From Mermis nigrescens (taxonomy: Eukaryota > Nematoda > Enoplea > Mermithida > Mermithidae), in the NCBI GenBank assembly GCA_036768485.1, contig JAVLUZ010000651.1, positions 744,001 through 808,000 on the forward strand: a stretch of DNA of 64,000 nucleotides. Direction: 5' to 3'. The notes under the pieces were generated by a model that saw nothing but the letters and a program-made list of their open reading frames with translations, searched no databases and was not told where the DNA came from. Shown in pieces: positions 52,411 through 63,879 of the stretch (position 1 is its first letter; every line of letters begins with the position of its first letter). A program made the translations under genes and the position numbers.

Positions 52411-52636
52411 TATAGTCTGTTTCATTTAGCTTTGAGGTTTTGTAAAAATTTAAAATGACTACAAGTGTTTTAAACAAGTGCGGTCAATATGATATTCTAC
52501 AGTATGTTGAGTCATATAGAGACGTATGTCATTGCTAAGCAGCAATACTGCATCAAAATTTTAAACCACTTTTGTAGCCTGATTCTTGCGGAAAAGTTTT
52601 AAAAAAAAACCGCAAAGCTAAATGAAACAGACTATA
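52411..52636. mobile_element. MITE with TAGTCTGTTTCATTTAGC ends
   Basis: Inverted ends of about 25 bp: TATAGTCTGTTTCATTTAGC at the left and GCTAAATGAAACAGACTATA at the right (perfect over 20 bp). The TA on each side could be a mariner-type TA duplication. The interior has CATCAAAATTTTAAACCACTTTTG, related to the array at 17.4 kb and to 63500–63560. A second left end begins near 63880 and runs off the window. Confidence 0.85.
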
Positions 52637-53903
52637 GGTTTTCATGAAAAAGTTCATAATTTGCCACTCGTTCATTCTTGGTTAACAATTTTTCGCCTAT
52701 GAATATAAAATTTCCGCTTGAGATATATGACAAAATTTCCATTGCTAGAAAATTGTCCTGAAATTCGTTCAATTTTTGATAAGCTGCCGTTTCGGAATAT
52801 CGGCTGGTTGAAATAAAAAATTATCACGAATTGTAAGCTAAGCTTGAAAAACATTTTGCTAAAAAATAAAAAAAACTTTTTCGTCTTGTCTATTTCTCAT
52901 CATGGCCAAACTCAAAATCCGTATGTGATACACATGTATGTCAGCATTTTCACGAATGGAGCTTAGCTTTCATGTTTAATTCAGAGGTGGAATATTTTTC
53001 GCTTCGATTCGTCGTACTTTTATTTTTCTATTTTTCGCTCTTCTCCAATTCCAGATTATGCCCCTTTTCATTTCTATTCCGGAATATTATCCAGGCAGGC
53101 CCTTATTTTGGATTCAAGGCGGTCACGGAGATAAGAGTCTTGCAAATTTGCATTTTTGATTTATGTATATCCTCAGCAACGTTTCTTAATTTAGCCACTG
53201 ATCAATCGGAATTTTTATGTTATAAATTAATATCGATCATATATTTACTTATATTAGTTCATTCGCTAAACTAGCACGTTTCCATTTAACCTAAAAACAC
53301 TAATTTTTATCAAGGATAGGGTATGTTATTCTTGTTCGACGATTTTATTCATGAATTAAACTATGAAGAAATCGGACAGACGTAACAACATAGTACAGTG
53401 AAGAGTTGGCGTGTTTGTTCGATGATGCGACAAGCAAGACAAAATATTAGATTGAAGTATTGCCAACTGCCGAGGCGTTCGTCAAAAACTCAGATGACGA
53501 AGGTTTTCCTGACTTTTTTGTAATCTAATGCAAAATTAGCGATTAAATACTGTAAATGCACTGAACCTTTATGCGCACAAATTCTTCATTGCTCTACTAA
53601 GAATCTACTTAATTTGGAACGTTTAGCGAGAATTAACGTTTTCGTGGTTCCAAAATTTCTGAGTCCTTATGCTAAATTCTTCATCATTTAAATAAGGAAT
53701 ATATTTGCAATAATCTTAAAATCCATTAAGCTTGGATGAAACCAGATATTTCTTACGAAACTTTTTATAGCTCGAATGATTTATTTTTCTTTTGCTTGCA
53801 TAGCCTTGCAAAACGCGCATAACTCTTACTTTCATCTTAAACAGTCAAATTTCCCATAAGTTATAATACAACAAAAGAAGTATCAGCGTCATATGGATAT
53901 TAT

Positions 53904-54122
53904 TCAAAAAATGTGCCCTGACAAGTGCTTCCACTCCGTTTCTGAAAAGATAATTTTGAAAAATTTATGAAAAAAGTAATTAAAGATAAGACGCATTGCC
54001 TTGTCTAAATCGTTCTTCGCATCTTGTTCCATGCGTCTTATGTCGGCCATGTCTAAATCGTACCATTCGTCGATGGAACAGAATACGAATCTATTAAATT
54101 TGGCAAATATTCTTGGGTATTC
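53904..54122 (-). CDS. PITP last exon found
   Basis: Acceptor TTTTTTAG|GAATACC, phase 0. Reads [20 protein letters not shown], then [20 protein letters not shown], aligning with [30 protein letters not shown]. The human FCWLDKW is FCSIDEW here. After LDKAMRL the frame runs 20-odd more codons to TGA at 53904–53906; this tail is unlike the family, so a further splice site within it is possible. Confidence 0.88.
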   Translation of the reverse strand, partial: EYPRIFAKFNRFVFCSIDEWYDLDMADIRRMEQDAKNDLDKAMRLIFNYFFHKFFKIIFSETEWKHLSGHIF

Positions 54123-54590
54123 CTAAAAAAGATATAGGTACGTGGATCTTGTGAAGAATTTCCTTTCACTGATCTCTTTATGATCTACAGTAACGTAACT
54201 TTACATTGACTGAGCTTTTCTAAAAATTTTTCGCGTTCGCCTATTTTTTGTCATGTGCAGCATTATCCTGAAAATACCAAAGTAGGGGCACATTGACTTC
54301 TAAATTTTTTCGCGTCTTTGTTTGCATTTCCTTTTGGTTGTTGTTTGTTGCGTTTGAGAGGCAGTCCAACCGCCTTGACTGGTGCCGCTAGGTTGCGGTG
54401 ACAGTCAGAGGATTAAAGGTACTAAACTGTAGTAACATAGTTCCTCTCTGATGACCTTGCTTGTTTATATGATTTTTTTCCTGCATATACTCCTGCTTAC
54501 TTCTTCTCTTTTCACTCAGACTCTTGCACCTTGTAAAACCTGTAGTTTCTCATAATCTAATTTTATCAGCATGCCTCATTTATTTACCTT

Positions 54591-54641
<51 letters not shown>

Positions 54642-57600
54642 GTTATTTTGTTTTATTTTTTTGAATTTTTGTTATTCATTTTGTTTCATCTTCTTTATCA
54701 TATTGATGACTTTCTATTAGTATTATTATTATTGCTCATAGTCATAACTTTTGCATGATATAAAGTGGATATGGAGTAATGAACCAGTAATATTTGGTTA
54801 CTATGGCTTATATGTAAATCGCTTAATGGATTATACATAAGATCCGGTAAGTTTGGGGTATACATCTTCCGCTAAAGACTGGCTTTTTTCGCTAACATCT
54901 CTTTTCTCATAATTTCTCAAACTTTTCCTTGAAGATAAATAAAAAACTCATGCATGACATATTGGATCAATATATGTATTTTCGAAAAACAAAGTCTTCA
55001 TATGAGTATGTAGATTTAGAGCGATAGGGAAGCTAGAGGAAGCTAACAAAGTAAACCAGACTACTCATATTCAGGTTACTTTAGGGGCAGCCTGGATCTA
55101 TTAATTAATAAAATTGTGACATTTTTTTATCACAAATTTTTACAAGTTAAAAGCCAGGATCCATTAATCAATAGAATTATGGCATTTTTTGCTCGCATCC
55201 TGATAAAAGAAAAGCCAATTTCACTTTTTTGCGATCAGGTATAAAAATCAAATCACTCGTTCTGCTAAGTACAAACAAAGCTTTACAAACCAGATTCTGA
55301 AAATTGATTCACCTGTACGCGATTTCATCAAACATTAGTTTTCTGATCTTTCTAATATAAAAACTCTCAATTTTAGAAAGCAAGATAGGTCATATAGGAC
55401 ATCTTTTGTCTCAGAAAAATTCGTGCGTAAGAAATTTACAGAAAAAAGAGATTAAAAAAATAAAAATTCATCCAGAGAGCTTTTACCAAATAGCCAGACT
55501 GCTATAATATCCTAAGATATCGTAAAAACCAAAAAATTTTGATTTTCATCCATTTTTGACCTTGATTTTTTTATGTTCCGCAGAAAATCTCTATTTTTCT
55601 ATTCTAGAGGTTTAGACAAGCCCCTCCCCCAACCACCTCTATATGCAGGTCTCCTTATGATGACTTACCTTTATTAAGTAATCTTCCAATAATGTTTGTA
55701 AACCAAGCCATTTAAATTCAAGAGAGACTAATTTATAACAGCACATGTAAGGCTCGCACGTTTCGCACCAATTATCCAATAGAGGCCCCCGTCCCGTTTT
55801 GTTAGACACAAATTTTTTAGGATCTCTTGCTGGATCATAATCCTGAAAGTACAAAAAAATGTTATGAGCGTTTTTTCAACCGGCAAACAATCGTTTAAAT
55901 TTATAAAACACCTTAAATTTAAGAGCATGCGTAGCGCATAGATTTTTGAGCCATTTAAAAATTAGCAAAACTTTTCAGATAAATTACAAATTGAATGCAC
56001 ACTTATAACACCGAATTACTTGAAGGAATAAATTAAAGATTGTTCATTAATTGACAGATTAATTGATTAAGTAATTAATTAATTGAGCATCCATCCTCAG
56101 TAAACATATTCGCTGCAGTAGTCAAAATCAACTGGTCGATTGAGTTTTTTCATTAAAGAAGCTATGCATGAATTTGCAATTTTTGTTTTTCTAGGAACGC
56201 GCATGCTAGACATTAAAATTATCGCAGGAATGTCATATCTGTCATATGCTATTGAGCGTAAATTCAAACGCTTACGCTGGACTTAAGTAAAGCTTTTGCA
56301 ATATCAATATGTTCTACTTCTCTAATCTTCAATAATTCTGATGATAATCCAAAAACCTATAAGAGCGATAATTAAAGGAAGAATAAAATAAAATAAATAT
56401 AGAATGGCACTAACATTATCTCTCGTGCCTCTATCATTTTCGTAGTGAATCGACTGAATTTCAATATTCATATTGTCCTTCATACAGTCTGGATTCTAAA
56501 ATACAAAAAAATATTTTTCTACAGCCTCGTTAAACGCATATAATTTTGAAATGATATCAAACGAGATTTCTTAAAAAATACGAAATAAAATCCTTTTCCT
56601 TTATATCATTATTGAAATTTAAGCATGAGGTTCGTTCCCTATGAACAGCCTTAACAGCCAACTTAGCACAGAAAAAAATGAGTTTCCAGGATCTATAAGA
56701 AAAGTTTAGGTATATAAACATATAAAAGTTATTTGCGATGATGGAATCCTATGTCTCAAGCATTCGAATGAGAAGGGACGGGCGTGGTGGGAGCGAAACA
56801 CAGTGATCCTAGAAGAGTTTATTTAGTTTTCTAACAGAAATTCCCAAAAGTATAGATTCTTAGCTCGTTAAGTTCTTTAATACACTTTTAATTGCCGAGA
56901 AAAGAGCAGTAATTTTTATCAACGCCAGTCATTATTTCTTGTCTAAATACAAGTACTCCGGCGTTTAGCGACTGATTTTGGCACAAACCAAATAAATCTG
57001 GATATTTCAAGCACATTTTTACGCAAAATCGTCGAAAATATATGAAAAAAATTTTACGTCAAATAGGATTACATGCCAGCAAAATTAGACATCTAAAAAA
57101 TGACGTTCGAATGAAGTTTACGTGAACTAACAGATTTTCGCAACTAGTGCATTCGCCAGTTTAGGAAAACTTGGGTTGCGTCCTAATTATGAAAATCCTA
57201 GATCCACCACCACTTATAAGAAAGAGCCCGAAGAAGATCGTTCGAAAAGATCATTTAGAAAAATAGCCTTAAAGTCGAAATTAGCGCGAGCAGACCAGAT
57301 GGGCAGCAGCCAAATTCTGAGGGGTCTGTATTATGTAAAACTGACAAAACACTCAAGGAAACAAACCAAAATTTAATTTTGACGTTTTATCGATTTTTGA
57401 GGGATCTGCCAAATTCTCAGGGGTCTGATCCGTCACCACGCGCACCCACGTGTTGAGCACATCGATAACTACAGGTTTACATTCATTGCAATGAAAAAAG
57501 GCTTGCTAATGTTGGTATTTCAAAAAATCGCAGTGCTGGCGACAAGCAGTTTTTTCAACACCTACTTTTAGATAGATGTAACACGCAAAAAAAGGTGAAT

Positions 57601-60236
57601 ATGATTTGAAAATTTTCATATAATATTGCTACGACCATTTATAAGAATCGACTAATTTTCGACAATTCAATGCATGCCATAATATTTCAATTTTTGGATT
57701 ATTGGAAACCAACTAAAATAAAAAATTCGCTTAGCGTCCAGTGAAAAATGGTACAATTCGAATACTAAAAATTCTTTTCGAAAACCATGACCCACTTGCA
57801 AATTATATCATATCTGTTGATGATGTATTAATGTCGCTTACTGTCATTACTGTTTTACAATAAGGAAACGCATTCCACGCTTCTTCGTATTGAACAAACA
57901 GTTCCTTGGGCATCACAGCGCGTACCCATCTTGGTGATTTGCTGAAAATATTGAAAAAATTTCCAAAAAGTTATGAAGGAATTCAACTGATCAGTCTTAA
58001 TCACTTAGTCTACACGATTTCATAAGTTTAGACAAATTCGTTATTTTTAGCTAGCACCTCTACTATCTTTATAGTGCAATAATTTTAACTTTTGGTCATT
58101 AAATATGCACTTGAGTTAGGTTTGAGACAGGCAATCAAATCTACCAGCGATATTATGTTCGCAAAGGTTGTTCCGCCGACTTATGAAAACAAGGATGCGA
58201 ACAATATACAGAATAAGATTTAAAAAAACTCACTTTCGTAAGTAATAAATCTTAAGCGTATATTGACCCTTCTTCTGACCATTAAATAAGAATAAGTTTT
58301 CAAATGGTTCATTTTTAATAACTTGCACTCCTTCGCCACCGCCAGTTTCACATTTAGACGTTTCCAGTATTGAATACAATTGTCCTATGTGATACTAAAT
58401 AAAAAACAATCGATTATTCCTATTCGTACCGCAAATAAAAACAAATCAAGGCTAAATAAGTAATGTACCTGTGTGAGGCAAGTTTAAGTATCAGTATGCC
58501 TACCTTTCAAAACTCAGGAGAGAGGCAGAATGACTTTACCACTGTGATTTAAACACTGGTCTCGATCATCATAGTCACAGATTTGAGTTAACTGCTTGTA
58601 TAATAAATTTCTCCGCATTTTTCGTGCATAATTAATTCTAAAACTTAGTGACATAAATTCTGGGGAGGGAAGCCACGAAAATTATTAACGGTCAAAAAAA
58701 TGAGAACAATGCTCGAAGGAACAAAAAGCGCCATTTCCCGACGTTTCTCATCAAGCACTAGCCATTAGCGCCAGACGGCCCCGGCATTGATTAACCAGTC
58801 TCTTGCTGTACAAAATAATCAAGGGTAATAATTTTTAAACAATTTGCAATTTTGACAATCTTTGTCCGTCTATAACTGAGTACAGACATCGAATAAATCC
58901 TATTTTATAATTTTCGAAGGATTATTTTTTGAAATTCCTATTAGCCTTAAACCTTGTTATATATCCCGAAAAAGTATTTATCATCAATAAAATGTGATGT
59001 CTCAACAGCCCCACCAGTCCCAACAGCCCCACCGTCCCAACAGCCCCACCGTCCCAACAGCCCTACCAAAAATCTCAACAGCCCCACACGTCCCAACAGC
59101 CCCACCAGTCCCAACAGTCCCACCGTCCCAACAGCTCCACCTATAATCCCAACAGCCCCACCAATCCCAACAGCTTCACCAATCCCAACAGCCCCACCGT
59201 CCCAACAGCCCCAACATCCCATTAGCCCCACCGTCTCAACAGCCCCACCAAAAATCCCAACAGCTCACCCGTCCCAACAGCCCCACCAGTCCCAACAGCC
59301 CCACCGTCCCAACAGCCCCACCAATAATCCCAAGAGCCCCACAAATCCCAACAGCCCCACCAATCCCAACAGCCCCACCGTCCAACAGCCCCGCCCCACC
59401 AGTCCCAAGAGCCCATCAATCCCAGCACTTCCACCGTTCCAGCAGTCCTACCATTCCAACAGTCGCACTGTCCCAACCACACATAAGCGTGGGGGGAGGG
59501 GATGTTAAGAGTTTTACCCCCAACCCGAAATTTTAGAAATCTCCTAAATTATGATAGACCCCAGAATTATATTTTTAGCTCATTTCTCGGTCACTTTACC
59601 CCACTGGGCGTGAAGGGGGTTAGGGGTATGCATTCCCCCGAGAAACCAAAATAACCCCCAGAATTCAATTTTTGAATTTTTGTTTTTTCGCAATTTTTTG
59701 ATGCCAGTAGTGCTTGATAAGAAATGTCGAAAAATGGTGTTTTCCTCGCCATACCACCATTTTTAAGGCCATTTTTTACCTTTGAAAAACCTTGCACCCC
59801 CAGAATTTTCTTGCTGCCCACGTATGCTGGTGGGGCTGTTGGGACGGTAGGGCTGTTCGGATGGTGAGGCTGTTGGGACAGTGGGGCTGTTGGGATTGGT
59901 GGGGCTGTTGGGATTGGTGGGGCTGTTGGGATTATTGGTGGGGCTCTTGGGACGGTGGGGCTGCTGGGATAGTGGGGCTGTTGGGACGGTGGGGCTGTTG
60001 GGATTGGTGGGGCTGTTGGGATTGGTGGGGTTGTTGGGATTATTGGTGGGGCTGTTGGGACAGTGGGGCTGTTGGGACTGGTGGGGCTGTTGGGACGGTG
60101 GGGCTGTTGGGACTGATGGGGCTGTTGGGACTGGTATGCTGTTGAGACACAATCAATAAAATAAAGTCAGTTTTAAATGGTTAGACGTAAAAACAAAAGG
60201 CTTACTTCTTCAAGAGTTAATGGCATGACAATGCGG
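53904..60236 (-). CDS. Class I phosphatidylinositol transfer protein (spliced gene)
   Basis: Seven exons on the minus strand join in frame to about 282 codons; human PITP alpha is 270 residues. The first exon, with the ATG and about six codons, was not found. Readable marks are RIVMPLT (start), QLYS…[17 protein letters not shown] (Thr and Lys of the lipid headgroup site), [13 protein letters not shown] (with the conserved Asn and Cys), [24 protein letters not shown] and DIRRMEQ. Family knowledge: class I PITPs are soluble cytosolic proteins that exchange phosphatidylinositol and phosphatidylcholine between membranes and support phosphoinositide signalling. Alpha and beta types cannot be told apart here. 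Intron 2 contains a Foldback-like element. Convergent with the ABC transporter gene. Confidence 0.92.
54123..55668. other. PITP intron between the last two exons
   Basis: Holds a (TTTA)n tract at 54592–54642 and ATT-rich sequence after it. No other coding segment recognised. Confidence 0.5.
54592..54642. repeat. (TTTA)n microsatellite
   Basis: About 12 uninterrupted TTTA units. Confidence 0.95.
55669..55842 (-). CDS. PITP exon, KTGRGPL segment
   Basis: Acceptor TTGTACTTTCAG|GAT and donor AAAG|GTAAGT, phase 0 at both ends, 58 codons. Reads [20 protein letters not shown], then [20 protein letters not shown]. In mammals a protein kinase C serine lies in the SIKTGRGPL stretch; the equivalent here is SNKTGRGPL. 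Confidence 0.95.
56276..56356 (-). CDS. PITP exon, VEHIDIA segment
   Basis: Acceptor TTATAG|GTT, donor CAGC|GTAAGC, 27 codons, phase 0. Reads [20 protein letters not shown] then KALLKSS, aligning with the [21 protein letters not shown] region. Confidence 0.88.
56415..56495 (-). CDS. PITP exon, NPDCMKDN segment
   Basis: Acceptor ATTTTAG|AAT, donor GATAAT|GTTAGT (non-consensus second-best donor), 27 codons, phase 0. Reads [20 protein letters not shown] then DRGTRDN, aligning with [25 protein letters not shown]. Confidence 0.88.
56496..57841. other. PITP intron
   Basis: No repeat with clear ends and no further coding segment recognised; the open frame at 57176–57376 (plus strand) has no family match. 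Confidence 0.45.
57842..57941 (-). CDS. PITP exon, [10 protein letters not shown] segment
   Basis: Acceptor ATTTTCAG|CAAATC, donor ACA|GTAAGC. The first base completes the codon split after LR. Reads [20 protein letters not shown], then [13 protein letters not shown], aligning with SKVPTFVRML…EKAWNAYPYCRTVIT. Confidence 0.93.
58234..58394 (-). CDS. PITP exon, ETGGGEGV segment
   Basis: Acceptor TTTATTTAG|TATCAC, donor CGAAA|GTGAGT, phase 2. Reads [20 protein letters not shown], then [13 protein letters not shown] and [11 protein letters not shown]. About three residues longer than human at NLFLFNG. Confidence 0.93.
58994..60151. mobile_element. Foldback-like element with inverted minisatellite arms
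   Basis: The left arm (58994–59475) is a tandem array of CCCAACAGCCCCACC with variants; the right arm (about 59827–60151) is the same array inverted (GGTGGGGCTGTTGGG). The outer tips are inverted too: TGATGTCTCAACAG and CTGTTGAGACACA. An 11-bp direct repeat ATCAATAAAAT flanks the unit (58983–58993 and 60152–60162). The central loop carries a CATACCTGGG-type MITE. Drosophila FB elements are built this way, with tandem repeats as long inverted ends. Long open frames here are repeat artefacts. Confidence 0.85.
59482..59826. mobile_element. CATACCTGGG-type MITE in the loop
   Basis: CATAAGCGTGGGGGG to CTGCCCACGTATG, inverted ends. The second half (59602–59826) is closely related to 44849–45091 and 52132–52359. 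No 8-bp duplication could be assigned, so it may have arrived with the element rather than later. Confidence 0.65.
60206..60236 (-). CDS. PITP small exon 2, [10 protein letters not shown]
   Basis: A 31-base exon: acceptor TTTATTTCAG|CCGC, donor GAAGAA|GTAAGC. Reads (Y)[10 protein letters not shown] and continues into YHIGQLYS, as in human [20 protein letters not shown]. The preceding exon must end with two bases of a codon (phase 2). Confidence 0.88.
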
Positions 60237-60817
60237 CTGAAATAAAAGTACGAGTGGCATAAATTTATCACTAACTTCACTTGAACATATTAATTAAAAC
60301 TTTTTCGTTATGAAGTTCTGATTTACATGCAAGAAGTTTTGATTGTTAGAAGAGCGCAAAGCTTAGCGAGGCTGCCATTTGTATGTTTTATTGAATGCTG
60401 AAAAAGTAAAGAATTCTATTCTAAAGTACATGTATGGATGAGATTGGTCAGGAATTCTCACAAGCTACACAGTTCGCATTGAAAAACTAGTAGTAAAAAC
60501 GACAATTATGAACATATGTAAGTGCGCAACGTGGCTTGTCTGGGGTGGGTCAGTAAGGTTTAGGGGTCATTCCAAAAACTTCATTAAACTAAAACGGTCT
60601 AAAAATAAGTATAAATGCTAAAATGGCATAAAATGACAATATTTCACACTTTACGCATAGTTTTGAACACTTTTGCAGAAAGGTTTTTGTTTTCATAAAT
60701 TTTTGACTTTTATTTGCCTTCCCAAACAATTTAATCTTTTTTTGCTTTGGAATCTTGACACCTAAGCCACCTAAGTCTATACGTATATGATTATGGATAA
60801 TATTGATGTTTAGGTCT

Positions 60818-60824
60818 GTCAAGG

Positions 60825-60909
<85 letters not shown>

Positions 60910-60993
60910 TAATTTTAATAATAATAATAAATAAATAATAATAATAATAACAATAATAATAATAATAATGATAATAATAATAATATAATAATG

Positions 60994-61070
<77 letters not shown>
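60818..61070. repeat. (TAA)n microsatellite, imperfect
   Basis: Two long runs of AAT separated by a diverged middle at 60905–60990. It directly precedes the LINE tail. Confidence 0.97.
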
Positions 61071-61084
61071 GTAAACCAGATTTC

Positions 61085-61560
61085 ATGACGATGGCCTATA
61101 AAACTTACAATGTACGGCCTCTTTTAGAATATTCGACCTCTGTTTGGTCACCACATATTAAGCAAAATATTCGTAACATTGAAAAGATTCAAAGATACTT
61201 TACTAAACGTGTGTCTTAGGGTGCCATTATCTAAACATCATGTCTTATCAAGATCGACTTAATTATTAAATCTAGAATCTCTAGAAAATAGGTTTTTGTA
61301 CGACTTAACTATGCTATACAAAATGTTTCATTCAGTAGTTGATCTTAATGTAAATGACTTCTTCACATTATCAGACAGCAACACTAGATCCACCAACACA
61401 TAAAATTAAAAGTCATTGCTCTAAAATCTAATTTGAAGAAATATTTTTTCAGTCATAGAATAATTAATGCTTGGATTATGCTCCGTAAACGCTTCCAGTA
61501 GTAATGTGTTTAGGCTGAAATTAGAAAATCTAAAAATTAAACATGGTGAATAAACCTTAC
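61085..61560 (+). pseudogene. CR1/Jockey-like LINE, RT C-terminal tail
   Basis: Reads MAYKTYVRPLLEYSTSVWSP, then NIRNIEKIQRYFTKRV, then after a stop and shift SYQDRLNLLNLESLENRFLY with DLTMLYKMFH and NTRST. This is the conserved tail behind the RT domain of Jockey/CR1-type LINEs. Several stops; 5'-truncated, as usual for LINE insertions. Confidence 0.85.
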
Positions 61561-63588
61561 TCATAAGTAAGAGCACTGCCTTTATGACCTTGCACAGCAA
61601 TGTTACTTCTTGGTACGAGCTGTATTTGTAATATTGCTTTAATGTCTTTTATTCTGTATTCTACATTTTCCGCGACTGTACATTTTTTCTTCGTTAAAGT
61701 TTCTGATGATGTATTTTCGCTGTAAACTTTCAAATTTTCAAACTTTCTAGTGTAGGTCAGTCGCCAAATGTAGTTTCCCTACTCCCGAGTCCCGACACAG
61801 ACTAAAAATGAGGGGTTTCCTTAATGATTTGTGCTCCTATTTTAATCGAAAATCAGGGCACCTCTTATTTTGCTGATGCATTATGCGTATTAAATTTTAT
61901 TACCAAAAATTGAGCATACTCAAACTTTTGTTCCGAATTATAAAAAATATCACATAAAAACATCGGTGACCCCTTGATACTTTGGAATTATTAAGCAATG
62001 CACAGACCGGATAAATTTGTGAATAATATTCATATTGATTTTTGATATCGTTTAAACTTTGTATGTAAATACAACGAAATTTGGTGAACCTGCCAAAGGA
62101 CGAAATCCCTTTGCACAAACGTTCCTACTTTTCTTTGCCATATGCATGCTAATTTAAAACCTACTCGACCTTGAAGCCAGGGAACATATTAACTATATGT
62201 CACAAAGTACGCAGTATCAAGAATTAATCTAAAATATTATATGATTCTATGAAGTACCTAAGTCACTATCTTGTAACACGTCACCTGGCGGATCTAGGAT
62301 TCCCGTAGAGGGGTGGTAGCCTAACATTTCCAAAACAGTCGAAAATCGGCATAAAAATCCACTATTCACGTGCAGCGTAGCGTTTTTCGCTGTTAATTCT
62401 TAAGCAAAATATTAATGGTGGAATAATTTTCAAAAAGTTTTACGATTTTTAACAACTTTGTGCAAAAGGGGCTTAATTTCTTCAAGCTTAGCTAAAACCA
62501 GCGCAAAGCGCAGGAAAACCGGTGAAAAAGGCGCTCGCTCGAATCGCTTCGTTATTTCCTGTATTTGTAATTTTCAGCAAAGCCTATTGGAACATTTGAC
62601 GCGAACACAGAAAATTTTTAGAATTTATGTTTAAAAATAGAACAAAAGCTACGCAAATATGGCTTCCAGGCCAGCAAGAAAACGATTGAATGCCATAAAT
62701 GTCTTATCCGACGCGAAGCATCGGAACCTTTGAGAAATTACGCGATAGTCGGTGGCCAAAAATTATTGCAAAGTAAGTAAGTACCTATCCATCTCGTCAA
62801 CTATTTTTGAGCCAAGGGTGTGCCGGGTGCCCCCTCCCGTAAATTCGCTCTAAATGTCACCCATTTTTCTATTTGGTCCGCCTCGAAATTAATAATTACT
62901 TGATCATATTTCTTTTTGAAGAGAATTTTAACGCATTACGAGTGATTCTAAGGTTTAAAAACCAAAACCTCCTAGTAGACAGAATTGCATTGTAATCCCG
63001 GGAAATCATTGCGAAGGGTTAAAAGATTGTGAGAACCATGTAAAATCAAAGAAAATACATAAAAATCGTAGTAGACGTACTATTCTTTAAGTTTCATAAT
63101 TCAGGAATTTAAAACGTAGCTTGCTTCTATGTGAGTAGAAATAGTTATCCAGTAAAAAACTAAAAATGCCGACGAGATAGTCAACGTAGCGCATTTATAA
63201 AAACAGTGTGAACAAAACTTCTTGATTGTAATCAGCTCTATTTTTAAAGAATACAATGTGCACCGTTCCAAAAAGAAGGTAGAACGCATTTGTTAAAACT
63301 GTTCTGGTGACTTTTTTGAATTGATTTTTGATCTTCGCACATCTCTCCTGTTTGTTATAGTTTATTTCGTGAAACCTTGCGCATAGAAATTAAATTTCAG
63401 GCGCTAAAGCGGGCATCTAAAAAAGTGGTTTTTAGAAGCCTGCTATAATACAATTTCGCTTAGTAAAACTTCATATGCTTATCAATTGCTATGTACATAC
63501 AATAACGTGATTGCTGGACCAGTTTAAACCGCTTTTGTAATGTATTTACATTGACTCGAAAATTGCGATCCATGCACAAGGTTTAGTG

Positions 63589-63672
63589 GTTATTATTATT
63601 ATTATTATTTTTATTAATATTACTATTATAATTATTATAATTATTATTATTATTATTATTATTATTATCATT

Positions 63673-63703
<31 letters not shown>

Positions 63704-63772
63704 CTATCATTATTATTGCTGATATAATTATTTTATCATTATTATTACTATTATTCTTATTATTAATATTAA

Positions 63773-63822
<50 letters not shown>

Positions 63823-63826
63823 TACA
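63589..63826. repeat. (ATT)n microsatellite, imperfect
   Basis: Long ATT repeat with interruptions. The sequence just before it (63505–63588) resembles the 17.4 kb array block, with GTGATTGCTGG and AGTTTAAACCGCTTTTG. Confidence 0.97.
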
Positions 63827-63879
63827 TTGACTTTCGTTTCACATTTGTTTTCGTAAAACAAATTGTACCTACATATAGT

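Larger units (their letters stand above)
45901..53903. other. Convergent intergenic region
   Basis: About 8 kb between the 3' ends of the ABC transporter and PITP genes. It is filled with MITEs and GC-ended repeats, listed separately. No host gene recognised; open frames such as 48964–49521 and 47829–48122 lie over repeat copies. Confidence 0.6.
58395..60205. other. PITP intron 2 with Foldback-like element
   Basis: Most of it is the element at 58994–60151. A worn CATACCTGGG-type fragment lies near 58655–58790. Confidence 0.6.

Noticed and set aside
58994..59475. CRISPR-like array of regular GC repeats
   Set aside because: The units are contiguous without unique spacers, and the setting is a eukaryotic intron.
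58947..60159. Open frames rich in PNSPT or GLLGLVG on both strands
   Set aside because: They translate the inverted minisatellite arms of the Foldback-like element, and every frame stays open because the unit lacks stops.
60589..61086. Poly-Leu/Ile/Tyr open frames at 60589–61086 and 63586–63957
   Set aside because: Translations of (TAA)n and (ATT)n microsatellites.
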